Assembly: GCA_902479135.1 (NCBI GenBank)
Contig: CABSNU010000023.1
Location: 1-34,900 of the forward strand
Direction: 5' to 3'
Source of the DNA: an uncultured Collinsella sp.
GTDB taxonomy: Bacteria > Actinomycetota > Coriobacteriia > Coriobacteriales > Coriobacteriaceae
DNA: 34,900 bases
A program made the position numbers and the translations under genes. Positions 24,813-31,775 of the stretch are shown here, in pieces. The stretch's first letter is position 1; every line of letters begins with the position of its first letter. The notes under the pieces were generated by a model. That model saw only the letters and a program-made list of their open reading frames with translations. It had not been told where the DNA came from and did no database searches.

Positions 24813-24879
24813 AGTTGTGGTGAAATACGGACTGAATTGCATCCATACAGGCCAAAACAGTCCGTATTCCACCGCAACT
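24813..24879. repeat. Long 22-bp inverted repeat upstream of the flavoprotein
   Basis: Arms at 24813-24834 and 24858-24879 match with two differences in 22 bases (inner part AATACGGACTG/CAGTCCGTATT is perfect), around a 23-base loop. There is no T-run, so it is not a simple terminator. It lies 138 bp before the flavoprotein start. It may be a regulatory hairpin, an operator, or a small mobile repeat. The rest of the 24769-25016 gap shows nothing else clear. Confidence 0.75.
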
Positions 24880-25016
24880 TATCAAATGGGCCGACCGAAG
24901 TGGCCGAGTCCACCTGACGCCCACCTGCCATATTTGCCCTTTACCGATTTGCCGGGTCTTTGCGGCCCCATTGCCGATCACCCGTGCGACAATGCGCCGG
25001 ACGAGAAAGGAATCCG

Positions 25017-26543
25017 ATGGAATCGACTGATGTACTGGTAATTGGATCTGGCATTGCGGGCCTTTGTGCCGCCATCGAAGCGGCACGCACGGGCGCAACC
25101 GTCGCTGTGGCAAGCGCCGGCAAGACCATGAGTGGATCGAGCTTCTTCCCTGGAACCTGGGGCCTAGGGCTTATCGGACCCGTTAACGAAGACGACGAAC
25201 AAGACCTCATCGACACCATCCAGACCGTCGGCGGCGGTGTCGCCGACCCCGAGCTTGTCCAGACGTTTGTCCACGGCATTCCCCAGGCAATTGAATGGCT
25301 CGAGCAAGACCTGGGCGTTGAGCTCAAGCGTCCGCAAAACGCTGAGAGCGCTCAGCAAAAGCAGTTTATCCCCTGCTTTGACCACAAGACGCGCATGTGG
25401 CGCGGCCTCACCCGCAAGCCCCTTGAGGACGCTCTGACAGCCCGGATCGAGTCGCTCGGCATTCGCCTGCTCCCCCGCCATGAGCTTATCGACCTTATTG
25501 AGGACACGAACGGCAGAATCACCGGAACCGTGCTCTACAACCTCACCGAAGATCGAATCGTGCCCTTTGCTACCAAAGCCACGATCATCGCAGCCGGTGG
25601 CACGGGTGGCCTGTTCGAGCGAAGCCTCACTTCCGCCGACGTGCTCAGCTCATCACAGGCCATCGCGCTGGCGCACGGCGCATCGCTTACTAATATAGAG
25701 TTCATGCAGATGATGCCCGGCTTCATCGAGCCCAAGCGCAACCTTGTCTTTAACGAGAAGACCTGGCGCTACGTACATGTAGACCAGCCGGCAGATATTG
25801 CCGACGACAAGCTGGACGACCTGCTCGAGCAGCGCTCTGGATATGGTCCCTTCACGTCACGCTTGGCCTCCCGCGCTATCGATCTCGTCATCGATCAGGC
25901 AGGTGTCGAAGGCCTGGCACTCCACTACGACTTCCCCCGCGAGGATGTCCCAGAGTTTGTGCAGACCTTTGCCACCTGGCTGCAAGACGAGCACGGCATC
26001 GCCCCGACTGACGAGATGCGCGTTGCGATGTATGCCCACGCCGCTAACGGCGGCATCAAGATCGATAAGACCGCGTACACGGGCGTTGAGGGTCTCTACG
26101 CTTGCGGCGAGGCGACAGGCGGCATGCACGGAGCCGACCGCATTGGTGGCTTGTCAAGCGCCAACGGCATCGTGTTCGGGCGCATCGCAGGCGCATCGGC
26201 AGCCCTTGCAGCGCAGAAAGAGCCTGAGGCAGCCCTGAAGGCGGATATCACCCTCCCCCAGCATGGCATAGCTACAGCAGATGCCGAACGCCTGACACAC
26301 AGCCTTAAGCACACGATGAGCACCTATTGCATGATCAACCGCACAGAGACGGGCCTATCCGAGGCACTACACGAGCTTGAGGGCTTGAAGACAGAGGCAA
26401 CGACCTTGAGCACACAGAAAGCCCAGGACAGCGAAATCGCTGCCCTCGCCCGCCTTCAGTCGCAGATTCAACTAGCACAGGAAATGGTCAAAGCCATGCG
26501 CAAGCGAACCGAAAGCCTCGGATCGCACTATCGAGCAGACTAA
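25017..26543 (+). CDS. FAD-dependent oxidoreductase, FrdA/NadB-like
   Basis: 508-residue flavoprotein of the fumarate reductase/L-aspartate oxidase family. FAD binding: VLVIGSGIAGLCAAIEAAR at residues 5-23 (GxGxxG). Substrate and FAD-cap region: HAANGGIKIDKTAYTGVEG followed by ACGEATGGMHGADRIGG and ANGIVFGRIAG. A canonical family mark, QFHPT, is replaced by MQMMPGF, so the substrate may differ from aspartate or fumarate. The C-terminal helical region (about 430-508) is rich in Gln and Glu. The ATG at 25017 has AAAGGA upstream. No nadA, nadC, frdB or other partner is nearby, and there is no Tat signal or heme motif, so a soluble cytoplasmic enzyme is likely. Confidence 0.82.
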   Translation: MESTDVLVIGSGIAGLCAAIEAARTGATVAVASAGKTMSGSSFFPGTWGLGLIGPVNEDDEQDLIDTIQTVGGGVADPELVQTFVHGIPQAIEWLEQDLGVELKRPQNAESAQQKQFIPCFDHKTRMWRGLTRKPLEDALTARIESLGIRLLPRHELIDLIEDTNGRITGTVLYNLTEDRIVPFATKATIIAAGGTGGLFERSLTSADVLSSSQAIALAHGASLTNIEFMQMMPGFIEPKRNLVFNEKTWRYVHVDQPADIADDKLDDLLEQRSGYGPFTSRLASRAIDLVIDQAGVEGLALHYDFPREDVPEFVQTFATWLQDEHGIAPTDEMRVAMYAHAANGGIKIDKTAYTGVEGLYACGEATGGMHGADRIGGLSSANGIVFGRIAGASAALAAQKEPEAALKADITLPQHGIATADAERLTHSLKHTMSTYCMINRTETGLSEALHELEGLKTEATTLSTQKAQDSEIAALARLQSQIQLAQEMVKAMRKRTESLGSHYRAD

Positions 26544-26589
26544 ATCGATTCTCACTTTGAGTTTGATCACAACTTCTCAACATGCATCG

Positions 26590-26664
26590 AGCCCCGTGAG
26601 CATAATTCTCATAAGGAGAGCACGTTTATGGGGCTTTAGCCGTGTTTCCCTAAGGGAATCACGG
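26590..26664. other. Two hairpins downstream of the flavoprotein gene
   Basis: The first is an outer stem AGCCCC (26590-26595) with GGGGCT (26630-26635) enclosing a small GTGAG/CTCAT stem. The second, at 26640-26664, has CCGTG-TTTCCC pairing with GGGAA-CACGG around a TAA loop with one mismatch. No T-run follows either, so this could be a weak terminator or a structured RNA; which cannot be told from sequence. Confidence 0.4.
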
Positions 26665-26673
26665 TACAGATTA

Positions 26674-26778
26674 CTCAGCTCCGCGCCTTTTCGGGTTCGA
26701 CCCCATGCGAGGTCAACAAAAAAGACGGCCAACCGAAGTTGACCGTCTTAACTTGCTTTGGTGGGCCGTCAGGGGGTC
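26674..26778. repeat. Tandem repeat unit A with a truncated tRNA-Lys 3' end
   Basis: This 105-base stretch repeats, 178 bases later, as unit B (26852-26955). Both hold the segment CTCAGCTCCG..., a TTCGGGTTCGACCCCATG block, a terminator hairpin, and then TGGTGGGCCGTCAGGGGGTC, which is the 3' end of tRNA-Lys. In unit A the tRNA part stops after these 20 bases (26759-26778), so it is a relic of a duplicated tRNA end. Confidence 0.85.
26715..26749 (-). terminator. Terminator in repeat unit A (minus strand)
   Basis: On the minus strand, AAGACGGTCAAC, TTCG loop, GTTGGCCGTCTT (12 bp, one G-U) is followed by TTTTG. It follows the tRNA relic, and probably serves as a second stop for transcripts that read through from the tRNA genes. 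Confidence 0.8.
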
Positions 26779-26851
26779 AGCCTGCTGCGCAGGCGGCCGC
26801 TGCGGCGCCAAGGCGCCTTGCGCGCTGCGTTGGTAAATGCTTACGCATTTC
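26779..26851. other. Hairpin-rich spacer between repeat units
   Basis: It replaces the tRNA body expected by analogy with unit B. It is packed with small perfect hairpins: GCCTGC-TGC-GCAGGC (across its left edge), GGCGCC-AA-GGCGCC, and AAATGC-TTAC-GCATTT. No gene is visible. Confidence 0.6.
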
Positions 26852-26955
26852 CTCAGCTCCGTGCCCTTTCGGGTTCGACCCCATGCGAGGTCAACAAAAA
26901 AGCGACCAGCCTGAGCCAGTCGCTTTAACGATCTTTGGTGGGCCGTCAGGGGGTC
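26852..26955. repeat. Tandem repeat unit B, overlapping tRNA-Lys
   Basis: The second copy of the unit described at 26674-26778. Its last 20 bases are the true 3' end of tRNA-Lys. The hairpin sequences of units A and B differ although both keep base pairing, which suggests that the terminators diverged while their function was kept or that the unit is an old duplication. Confidence 0.85.
26893..26926 (-). terminator. Terminator of the tRNA-His/tRNA-Lys transcript
   Basis: On the minus strand a 12-bp stem AAAGCGACTGGC/GCTGGTCGCTTT (two G-U pairs) with a TCAG loop is followed by TTTG, ten bases after the tRNA-Lys 3' end. Confidence 0.88.
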
Positions 26956-27011
26956 GAACCCTGGACCTTGGGATTAAGAGTCCCCTGCTCTACCAACTGA
27001 GCTAACGACCC
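26936..27011 (-). tRNA. tRNA-Lys(CUU)
   Basis: A 76-base cloverleaf on the minus strand. The acceptor stem GGGTCGT pairs with ACGGCCC (one G-U), the D-arm is GCTCAGTTGGTAGAGC, the anticodon loop is CTCTTAA with anticodon CTT, and the T-arm is CAGGGTTCGACCCCCTG. The CCA end is encoded. It lies 22 bases after tRNA-His in one transcript. Confidence 0.97.
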
Positions 27012-27033
27012 GATATCAACACGAAGCAAGAAC

Positions 27034-27111
27034 TGGGGTGGGTAAAGGGACTCGAACCCTCGACCTACGGGACCACAACCCGTCGCTCTAGCCAACTGAG
27101 CTACACCCACC
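27034..27111 (-). tRNA. tRNA-His(GUG)
   Basis: A cloverleaf on the minus strand with anticodon loop TTGTGGT (GTG). The acceptor stem GTGGGTG pairs with TACCCAC; the extra 5' G at 27111 faces the C discriminator, the mark of tRNA-His. The D-arm is GCTCAGTTGGCTAGAGC, the T-arm is GAGGGTTCGAGTCCC, and CCA is encoded. It is transcribed with tRNA-Lys. Confidence 0.97.
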
Positions 27112-27137
27112 GTGTCCTGTGCGCTTCACGCTCGACT

Positions 27138-27166
27138 ATTATTGCAAGGAACGCCACGCGATGCAA
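27138..27166 (-). promoter_or_regulatory. Promoter of the tRNA-His/tRNA-Lys unit
   Basis: On the minus strand TTGCAT (27161-27166) and AATAAT (27138-27143) are exactly 17 bases apart, upstream of tRNA-His by 26 bases. This is a good match to a housekeeping sigma-factor promoter. Confidence 0.65.
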
Positions 27167-27276
27167 GCCCCAATTTTCAAGAATTTTGAAAAGAGTTTTT
27201 CGAGACCATTTCGAGCAAATCCCACCGGTTTCATAGGAGTAAACTTGCCCCACTGCAAATGCTCGAAAGGACCGGC

Positions 27277-28458
27277 ATGAAAGAACTCTCCAACCGCACG
27301 GCAACGTTTACCGATTCCGTCATCCGCCGTATGACGCGCATCTCCAACAAGTATGGCGCCGTCAACCTGTCGCAGGGCTTCCCCGACTTCGATCCCCCGG
27401 CGCAGCTGCTCGATAGCCTGAGCACCATCGCCACCGACCCCAAGCCGCTTTACCACCAGTACTCCATCACCTGGGGCTCCCAGGCCATGCGTGAGGCGCT
27501 TGCCGCCAAGCAGGAGCATTTTATGGGCATGCCGGTGAACCCCAACGAGAATATCGTAGTCACCTGCGGCTCCACCGAGGCCATGATGGCCGCCATGATG
27601 ACGGTCACGAACCCTGGCGACAAGGTCGTCATTTTCTCGCCGTTCTACGAGAACTACGGCGCTGACACCATTCTCTCGGGGGCCGAGCCCATCTATGTGC
27701 CGCTCAACCCGCCCACATTCGACTTTGATCGCGAGGTCCTCGAGGCGGCCTTCCGCGACAACGACCCCAAGGCCATCGTCCTGTGCAACCCATCCAACCC
27801 CTGCGGCAAGGTCTTTACGCGCGAGGAGCTCACTTTTATCGCCGACCTCTGCAAAAAGTACGACGCCTATTGCATCACCGACGAGGTATACGAGCACATC
27901 GTCTACGCACCCCATGAGCACGTCTACATGGCCACGCTGCCTGGCATGTTCGAGCGCACCATCAGCTGCAGCTCGCTGTCCAAGACCTACTCCATCACCG
28001 GCTGGCGTCTGGGCTACACTATCGCCCCTGCCGAAATCACCGAGCGCATCAAAAAGGTCCACGACTTCCTCACCGTGGGCGCCGCCGCTCCCCTGCAGGA
28101 AGCCGTCGTCACCGCCCTCAACTTCGACGACAGCTATTACGATGAGGTCCTTGACCTCTATGCCGCCAAACGCGACCTGTTCTGCCAGGGACTCGACAGC
28201 ATCGGTCTTGAGCATAACGTGCCGCAGGGCGCCTACTACGTCATGATGGACATCTCTGAGTTTGGCTATGACAGCGACCTCGAATTCTGCGAGGACCTCG
28301 CGTCTAAGGTGGGCGTGGGCGCCGTGCCCGGCTCGAGCTTCTTCCGCGAGCCCGTCAACCACCTGATTCGTTTCCACTTTGCCAAGCGAGACGAGACGCT
28401 TAACGCGGCACTGGAGAACCTCAAGTCCCTGCGTGATAAAATCAAACCGCGCGGGTAA
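27277..28458 (+). CDS. Class I/II PLP aminotransferase
   Basis: 393-residue fold-type I PLP enzyme of the aspartate/aromatic aminotransferase superfamily. N-terminal NLSQGFPDFDPPAQL is typical of the kynurenine/methionine-type branch (AspC/PatA/YbdL-like). Substrate phosphate and PLP contacts: CGSTEAMMAA, NPSNPCGKVF, ITDEVYEH, and the Schiff-base lysine in SSLSKTYSITGWRLGY. The C-terminal Arg that binds the carboxylate is in NHLIRFHFAKRDE. The ATG at 27277 has GAAAGGA upstream; the ATG at 27259 has no site. It is monocistronic with its own terminator. The exact amino acid substrate cannot be set from sequence. Confidence 0.92.
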   Translation: MKELSNRTATFTDSVIRRMTRISNKYGAVNLSQGFPDFDPPAQLLDSLSTIATDPKPLYHQYSITWGSQAMREALAAKQEHFMGMPVNPNENIVVTCGSTEAMMAAMMTVTNPGDKVVIFSPFYENYGADTILSGAEPIYVPLNPPTFDFDREVLEAAFRDNDPKAIVLCNPSNPCGKVFTREELTFIADLCKKYDAYCITDEVYEHIVYAPHEHVYMATLPGMFERTISCSSLSKTYSITGWRLGYTIAPAEITERIKKVHDFLTVGAAAPLQEAVVTALNFDDSYYDEVLDLYAAKRDLFCQGLDSIGLEHNVPQGAYYVMMDISEFGYDSDLEFCEDLASKVGVGAVPGSSFFREPVNHLIRFHFAKRDETLNAALENLKSLRDKIKPRG

Positions 28459-28486
28459 GGACGGCCCGGCAACTAAAGTAACTAAA

Positions 28487-28526
28487 GAAGCCCCGCACCG
28501 CCTGCCGCGTTGCGAGGCTTCGTTTT
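28487..28526 (+). terminator. Terminator after the aminotransferase gene
   Basis: A 10-bp stem GAAGCCCCGC/GCGAGGCTTC with one mismatch and a 15-base loop is followed by GTTTT. It lies 29 bases after the stop codon. Confidence 0.75.
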
Positions 28527-28599
28527 ATGGCGCTTTCTTAAATGGTTTAGAGCTCTATACTTTAGTCATGGAGCAACTCGTCCCAGTGAGAGGAATATT

Positions 28600-29490
28600 A
28601 TGGAAGAGCAGCAACTTATCGGAGCGCTCGAGGCCGGCGGCACCAAGATGGTCTGCGCCACGGGCTATGCAGACGGCACGGTCCTGGAGCGTGAGCAGAT
28701 CGTGACCACGACTCCGCAGGAGACCGTCGAGGCCGTCAACGCATGGTTTGCCGACAAGGGCATCGCCGCGCTGGGCATCGGCGCCTTTGGCCCCACCGCA
28801 GTCAACCCTGCCTCGCCCCAATACGGCAAGATCCTGGAGACGCCCAAAACGGCATGGCGCTACTTTGACCTGCTGGGCACCATCCAAAACGAGCTCAATA
28901 TTCCCTGCGGCTACGACACCGACGTCAACGTCGCCTGCCTGGGCGAGGTCACCTTTGGTTGCGCCCAGGGCCTCACTGACGTTGTGTATCTGACCATCGG
29001 TACCGGCGTGGGCGCCGGCGTGCTCTCGGGCGGCCAGCTCGTGCACGGCATGATGCATCCCGAGGCCGGCCACATCCTGGTCACGCGCGACCCGCGCGAC
29101 ACCATTGGCGAGCACAGCGCCTGCCCCTTCCACGACAACTGTCTCGAGGGCCTCATCGCCGGCCCCGGCGTTAAAAAGCGCTGGGATGGCAAGAGCGCCG
29201 GAGACATGGCCGATGACTCGGAGGCCATGGACCTGCTCGCCGGCTATCTGGCACAGGCACTCATGACCTACACGCTGTGCTACGCGCCGCAAAAGATCAT
29301 CATCGGCGGCGGCGTGGCCGACCACACTCCCATCGTGCCGCTCGCACGCAAAAAGTGCGCCGAGATGCTCAACGGCTATATCGTCACGCCCGAGGTCAAC
29401 GACATCGATAGCTACATCGTCAACAACAGCCTCGAGGGCAAGCAGGGCATCATGGGCTGCCTGGCCCTGGGCGCACAGGCGCTTCAGTAG
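28600..29490 (+). CDS. ROK-family sugar kinase, probable fructokinase
   Basis: 296-residue ATP-dependent sugar kinase of the ROK family. N-terminal ALEAGGTKMVCATG is the phosphate-binding loop. GAFGPTAVNPASPQYGKILE and TPKTAWRYFDLLG match the fructokinase branch. The catalytic Asp lies in YDTDVNVACLGE and the ATP loop in LTIGTGVGAG. The zinc-site set is seen as PEAGH and ACPFHDNCLEGL (His, Cys, His, Cys). Together these fit fructokinase (fructose to fructose 6-phosphate); mannose or other hexoses cannot be excluded. The ATG at 28600 has GAGAGGA upstream. No transporter or sugar hydrolase is adjacent, so the sugar source is unknown. Confidence 0.92.
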   Translation: MEEQQLIGALEAGGTKMVCATGYADGTVLEREQIVTTTPQETVEAVNAWFADKGIAALGIGAFGPTAVNPASPQYGKILETPKTAWRYFDLLGTIQNELNIPCGYDTDVNVACLGEVTFGCAQGLTDVVYLTIGTGVGAGVLSGGQLVHGMMHPEAGHILVTRDPRDTIGEHSACPFHDNCLEGLIAGPGVKKRWDGKSAGDMADDSEAMDLLAGYLAQALMTYTLCYAPQKIIIGGGVADHTPIVPLARKKCAEMLNGYIVTPEVNDIDSYIVNNSLEGKQGIMGCLALGAQALQ

Positions 29491-29573
29491 CAGACGCACC
29501 CACGGGGCGTGGCACGCCCGGCAAATCCGACCTACGGAACGACGCCACCACGCCTCATATAAGCCCTCAAATA

Positions 29574-29619
29574 AAAAAGGCCGCCTAGGACCAAACAATA
29601 CGTCCTAGGCGGCCTTTTT
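29574..29619. terminator. Bidirectional terminator between ROK kinase and VanZ-like gene
   Basis: A perfect 13-bp stem GGCCGCCTAGGAC/GTCCTAGGCGGCC, extended by A5 and T5 to 18 bp, with a 10-base loop. The A-run and T-run suit both strands. The stop codon of the VanZ-like gene (29605-29607) lies inside the right arm. Confidence 0.93.
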
Positions 29620-30054
29620 GGCGCACATCAGCGACCGTAAGAGATATCGGAGCACAACGCCCGTTGCCGCTCCACAGCAGTCGATCATCACATCGGTGAT
29701 CATTCCAGCGCGTCCCGGCACAAAGAGCTGAATCGTCTCGTCGATCGAGGGAATCAACAGCAGGAACACCGCCGTGGGCAGCAGCACGTCAAAGGTGCGC
29801 CGGCCCTCGAAATCAAAGGCGTGCGTCGCCAAGATGCCGAGCACCATATACTCGGTAAAATGTGCGCATTTGCGAACCACAAAGTTGGTCACCCACTCAT
29901 ACGGAAGCCCCACGCCGTGCAAAAATCCACGGACGGCCTCCATGACCGTCAGGCTCAGCGAACCCGACCCCGAGCCGGGAACCAGCGAATTGCCCCAGAT
30001 CAAGAGCGCCATCAGGCAGGTCGCGACTGCCCATTTTCGATTGAGCTTCACCAT
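29605..30054 (-). CDS. VanZ-like membrane protein
   Basis: 149-residue integral membrane protein of the VanZ family. Segments: an N-terminal hydrophobic helix with LIWGNSLVPGSGSGS, VVRKCAHFTEYMVLGILATH (the family's RKxxHFxEY signature), a hydrophobic stretch LLPTAVFLLLIP followed by SIDETIQLFVPGRAG and the DVMIDCCGAATGV helix. The ATG at 30054 follows the stop of the gene at 30062-31462 by seven bases, so the two are coupled; a longer reading to 30087 overlaps the upstream gene. VanZ proteins are known for low-level teicoplanin resistance in one setting, but most relatives have unknown roles; resistance should not be assumed. Confidence 0.88.
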   Translation of the reverse strand: MVKLNRKWAVATCLMALLIWGNSLVPGSGSGSLSLTVMEAVRGFLHGVGLPYEWVTNFVVRKCAHFTEYMVLGILATHAFDFEGRRTFDVLLPTAVFLLLIPSIDETIQLFVPGRAGMITDVMIDCCGAATGVVLRYLLRSLMCAKKAA

Positions 30055-30061
30055 GCGAAAG

Positions 30062-31462
30062 TTATGCCTCGGCACGAAGCGGCGCAAAGCTGGCGGTGCC
30101 GCCCTCGATAACGCTCAGGTAGGCACGGCCCGTACGCTTGGCGGTAAAGGACTGCAGGCGCTCGATCTCTTCCTCGAGGATCTGATTGACACGCTCATGA
30201 CGACGGTTTTCCATAATGCCGGCGGCAATGGCCTCGGCACGCTCAATGCTCTCGCGCGAGATACGGGCGGTATCCTCGGGGAACACAGCGCTGTGACGGC
30301 CGACATAGGCGGGAGCAGCAAGTTGAGGGGCAGCGACGGGAGCGGGAGCCACAACGGGGGCAGGCTCGTCGATCTCATCCAGAATCGCGGAGGCGGCGGC
30401 CCACATGTCCTCGTGGCCTGAGTAATCGGCCATGGGAACATCAACCTCAAGCGAGGCGTCGGGGAGGTCGCCGGTGTCGATGCGATCCTGGGCATCGATC
30501 GATGCGGTGATGGCAGCAGGTTCGTCAAGATCGTCGAGATCGACGCCCGCGGCATCGGAAATGATGGGCATGCTGGCAAGATTCGCGTTGTACGGCGCAG
30601 CCTCAGCCGCCTGCTGCTGGGCGGGAGCGCCCCACAGCGAACTTTCGGCGGCACGGCGAGCGGCAACGGCCTCCTCGTCGGCGGTCATGGCTTCGTCGGC
30701 GTACGAAGCGCCGGCAGGGGCGTTCGCGTCCGTGGAGGGGGCGCTATAGGCATTGCTGGCTGCCGCGTTGGCAACGAGTGCCACGAAAGCCGCCGTGCTG
30801 CCCGCAGGGGCGGCCTGGGAGCCCGACACGGCGCGCGCCGCGGCGGCGATGTCGTCGCGATTGAAGGAGCCGGTCTGCTCGCCGTTGGTGAGCTCGTCGA
30901 TGGCGACTTGATAGACGTCGCGCGAATGTGCAGGGTCGCAGCTCACCGGCGAATCGTCGTCGAGCATACTGTCGATCATGGACCAAGCCTCGTCCTCGTC
31001 CATAGCATCTGCGGCTCGAGCGATGGTAGGGACACCATCATCGGCATGACGGCGCTGGAACGCACCAGTTAGGCCGGAAAGGAATGCCGAGGTAGACTGC
31101 TCCGACTGAGTCTGAGAAGCAGAAGCCGCAGTGTAAGAAGTCGCATCCTGCTGCTGGGCTGGAATCGAGGCTGTCTTGAACTCGCTTTGATGCTGATTGA
31201 GATTGGCGGCACCGCCCATGGCATCGGGCTGGAACAGACGCTCTTCACGCTGCGCACGATACTCGGAAATACCCAGCGAGGCGGCATAGATACCCACGCC
31301 CGCCACCGCGCCCACGGCGAAGGGAACCGCACCCGCCACGACCGTCTCGTTCACCGACGAAAACGGCAGCGTCGCGGCATACATAACCACGGGAGCGGCA
31401 AGGCCGATCCCGCACGAAAGTCCGGCAAGGACTGCTCGTTGTGTTGCATCAGAAGAAGCCAT
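30062..31462 (-). CDS. Ala-rich protein with two N-terminal membrane segments, unknown function
   Basis: 466-residue protein I do not recognise. Residues 1 to about 65 hold two hydrophobic stretches (AVLAGLSCGIGLAAPVVMYA and VAGAVPFAVGAVAGVGIYAA), which would anchor it in the membrane with both ends inside or outside together. The rest is low-complexity, rich in Ala, Asp, Gln and Pro, with acidic blocks such as DAMDEDEAW and SMLDDDSP. The C-terminal 90 residues are better ordered: ISRESIERAEAIAAGIMENR, a likely coiled coil ERVNQILEEEIERLQSF, and ending GRAYLSVIEGG. The ATG at 31462 has GGGGAG upstream. It is followed directly by the VanZ-like gene. It may be a lineage-specific envelope or cell-division-linked protein, but nothing in the sequence proves this. 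Confidence 0.75.
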   Translation of the reverse strand: MASSDATQRAVLAGLSCGIGLAAPVVMYAATLPFSSVNETVVAGAVPFAVGAVAGVGIYAASLGISEYRAQREERLFQPDAMGGAANLNQHQSEFKTASIPAQQQDATSYTAASASQTQSEQSTSAFLSGLTGAFQRRHADDGVPTIARAADAMDEDEAWSMIDSMLDDDSPVSCDPAHSRDVYQVAIDELTNGEQTGSFNRDDIAAAARAVSGSQAAPAGSTAAFVALVANAAASNAYSAPSTDANAPAGASYADEAMTADEEAVAARRAAESSLWGAPAQQQAAEAAPYNANLASMPIISDAAGVDLDDLDEPAAITASIDAQDRIDTGDLPDASLEVDVPMADYSGHEDMWAAASAILDEIDEPAPVVAPAPVAAPQLAAPAYVGRHSAVFPEDTARISRESIERAEAIAAGIMENRRHERVNQILEEEIERLQSFTAKRTGRAYLSVIEGGTASFAPLRAEA

Positions 31463-31598
31463 GAGCTCTCCCCATCTTCCAGCACCCAAATCGCATCATT
31501 CAGTTGGCTGCGCGAGAGAAGATGAAGCGGGGCTATGCCCCAAAGCAACGGTATATGGTTCGTTTCATCTGCGTTTTCCGTCGCGAAGCTTAAAAGCT

Positions 31599-31627
31599 AT
31601 TATGCGAAACCGCCCTGTCGATTGCAA
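31599..31627 (-). promoter_or_regulatory. Promoter of the Ala-rich protein/VanZ-like operon
   Basis: On the minus strand TTGCAA (31622-31627) and CATAAT (31599-31604) are exactly 17 bases apart. The transcript would begin near 31592, with a leader of about 130 bases that contains a GGGGC-TAT-GCCCC hairpin (31529-31541). Confidence 0.6.
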
Positions 31628-31702
31628 GCGACGATGTCGGATTGAAACGGGAAACCTGCTGCTTGCCAGTCTTATGGTCGATAACTGGCGCCGAGTGGCG
31701 AT

Positions 31703-31738
31703 ATAGAAAAGGGCCGAGGCTCAAAGCCCCGACCCTTT
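31703..31738 (-). terminator. rho terminator
   Basis: On the minus strand, AAAGGGTCGGGGCT, TTG loop, AGCCTCGGCCCTTT (14 bp, two G-U pairs) is followed by TCTAT. It lies 38 bases after the rho stop codon. The T-run is short but the stem is strong. Confidence 0.75.
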
Positions 31739-31775
31739 ATTACATTGATGACTATCGCTGCGTGTGGATGACAAC

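Noticed and set aside
22947..24872. 641-codon minus-strand frame under the NifU-like and GGGtGRT genes
   Set aside because: Antisense shadow of two clear genes; the product is repetitive Val/Gly/Asp/Ala sequence.
27139..29598. Minus-strand frames of 412 and 347 codons under the aminotransferase and ROK kinase
   Set aside because: Antisense to genes with full catalytic motifs; no family features of their own.
29605..30054. VanZ-like gene as a glycopeptide-resistance determinant
   Set aside because: There are no vanH, vanA, vanX or regulator genes nearby, and VanZ-like proteins are widespread with unknown roles.
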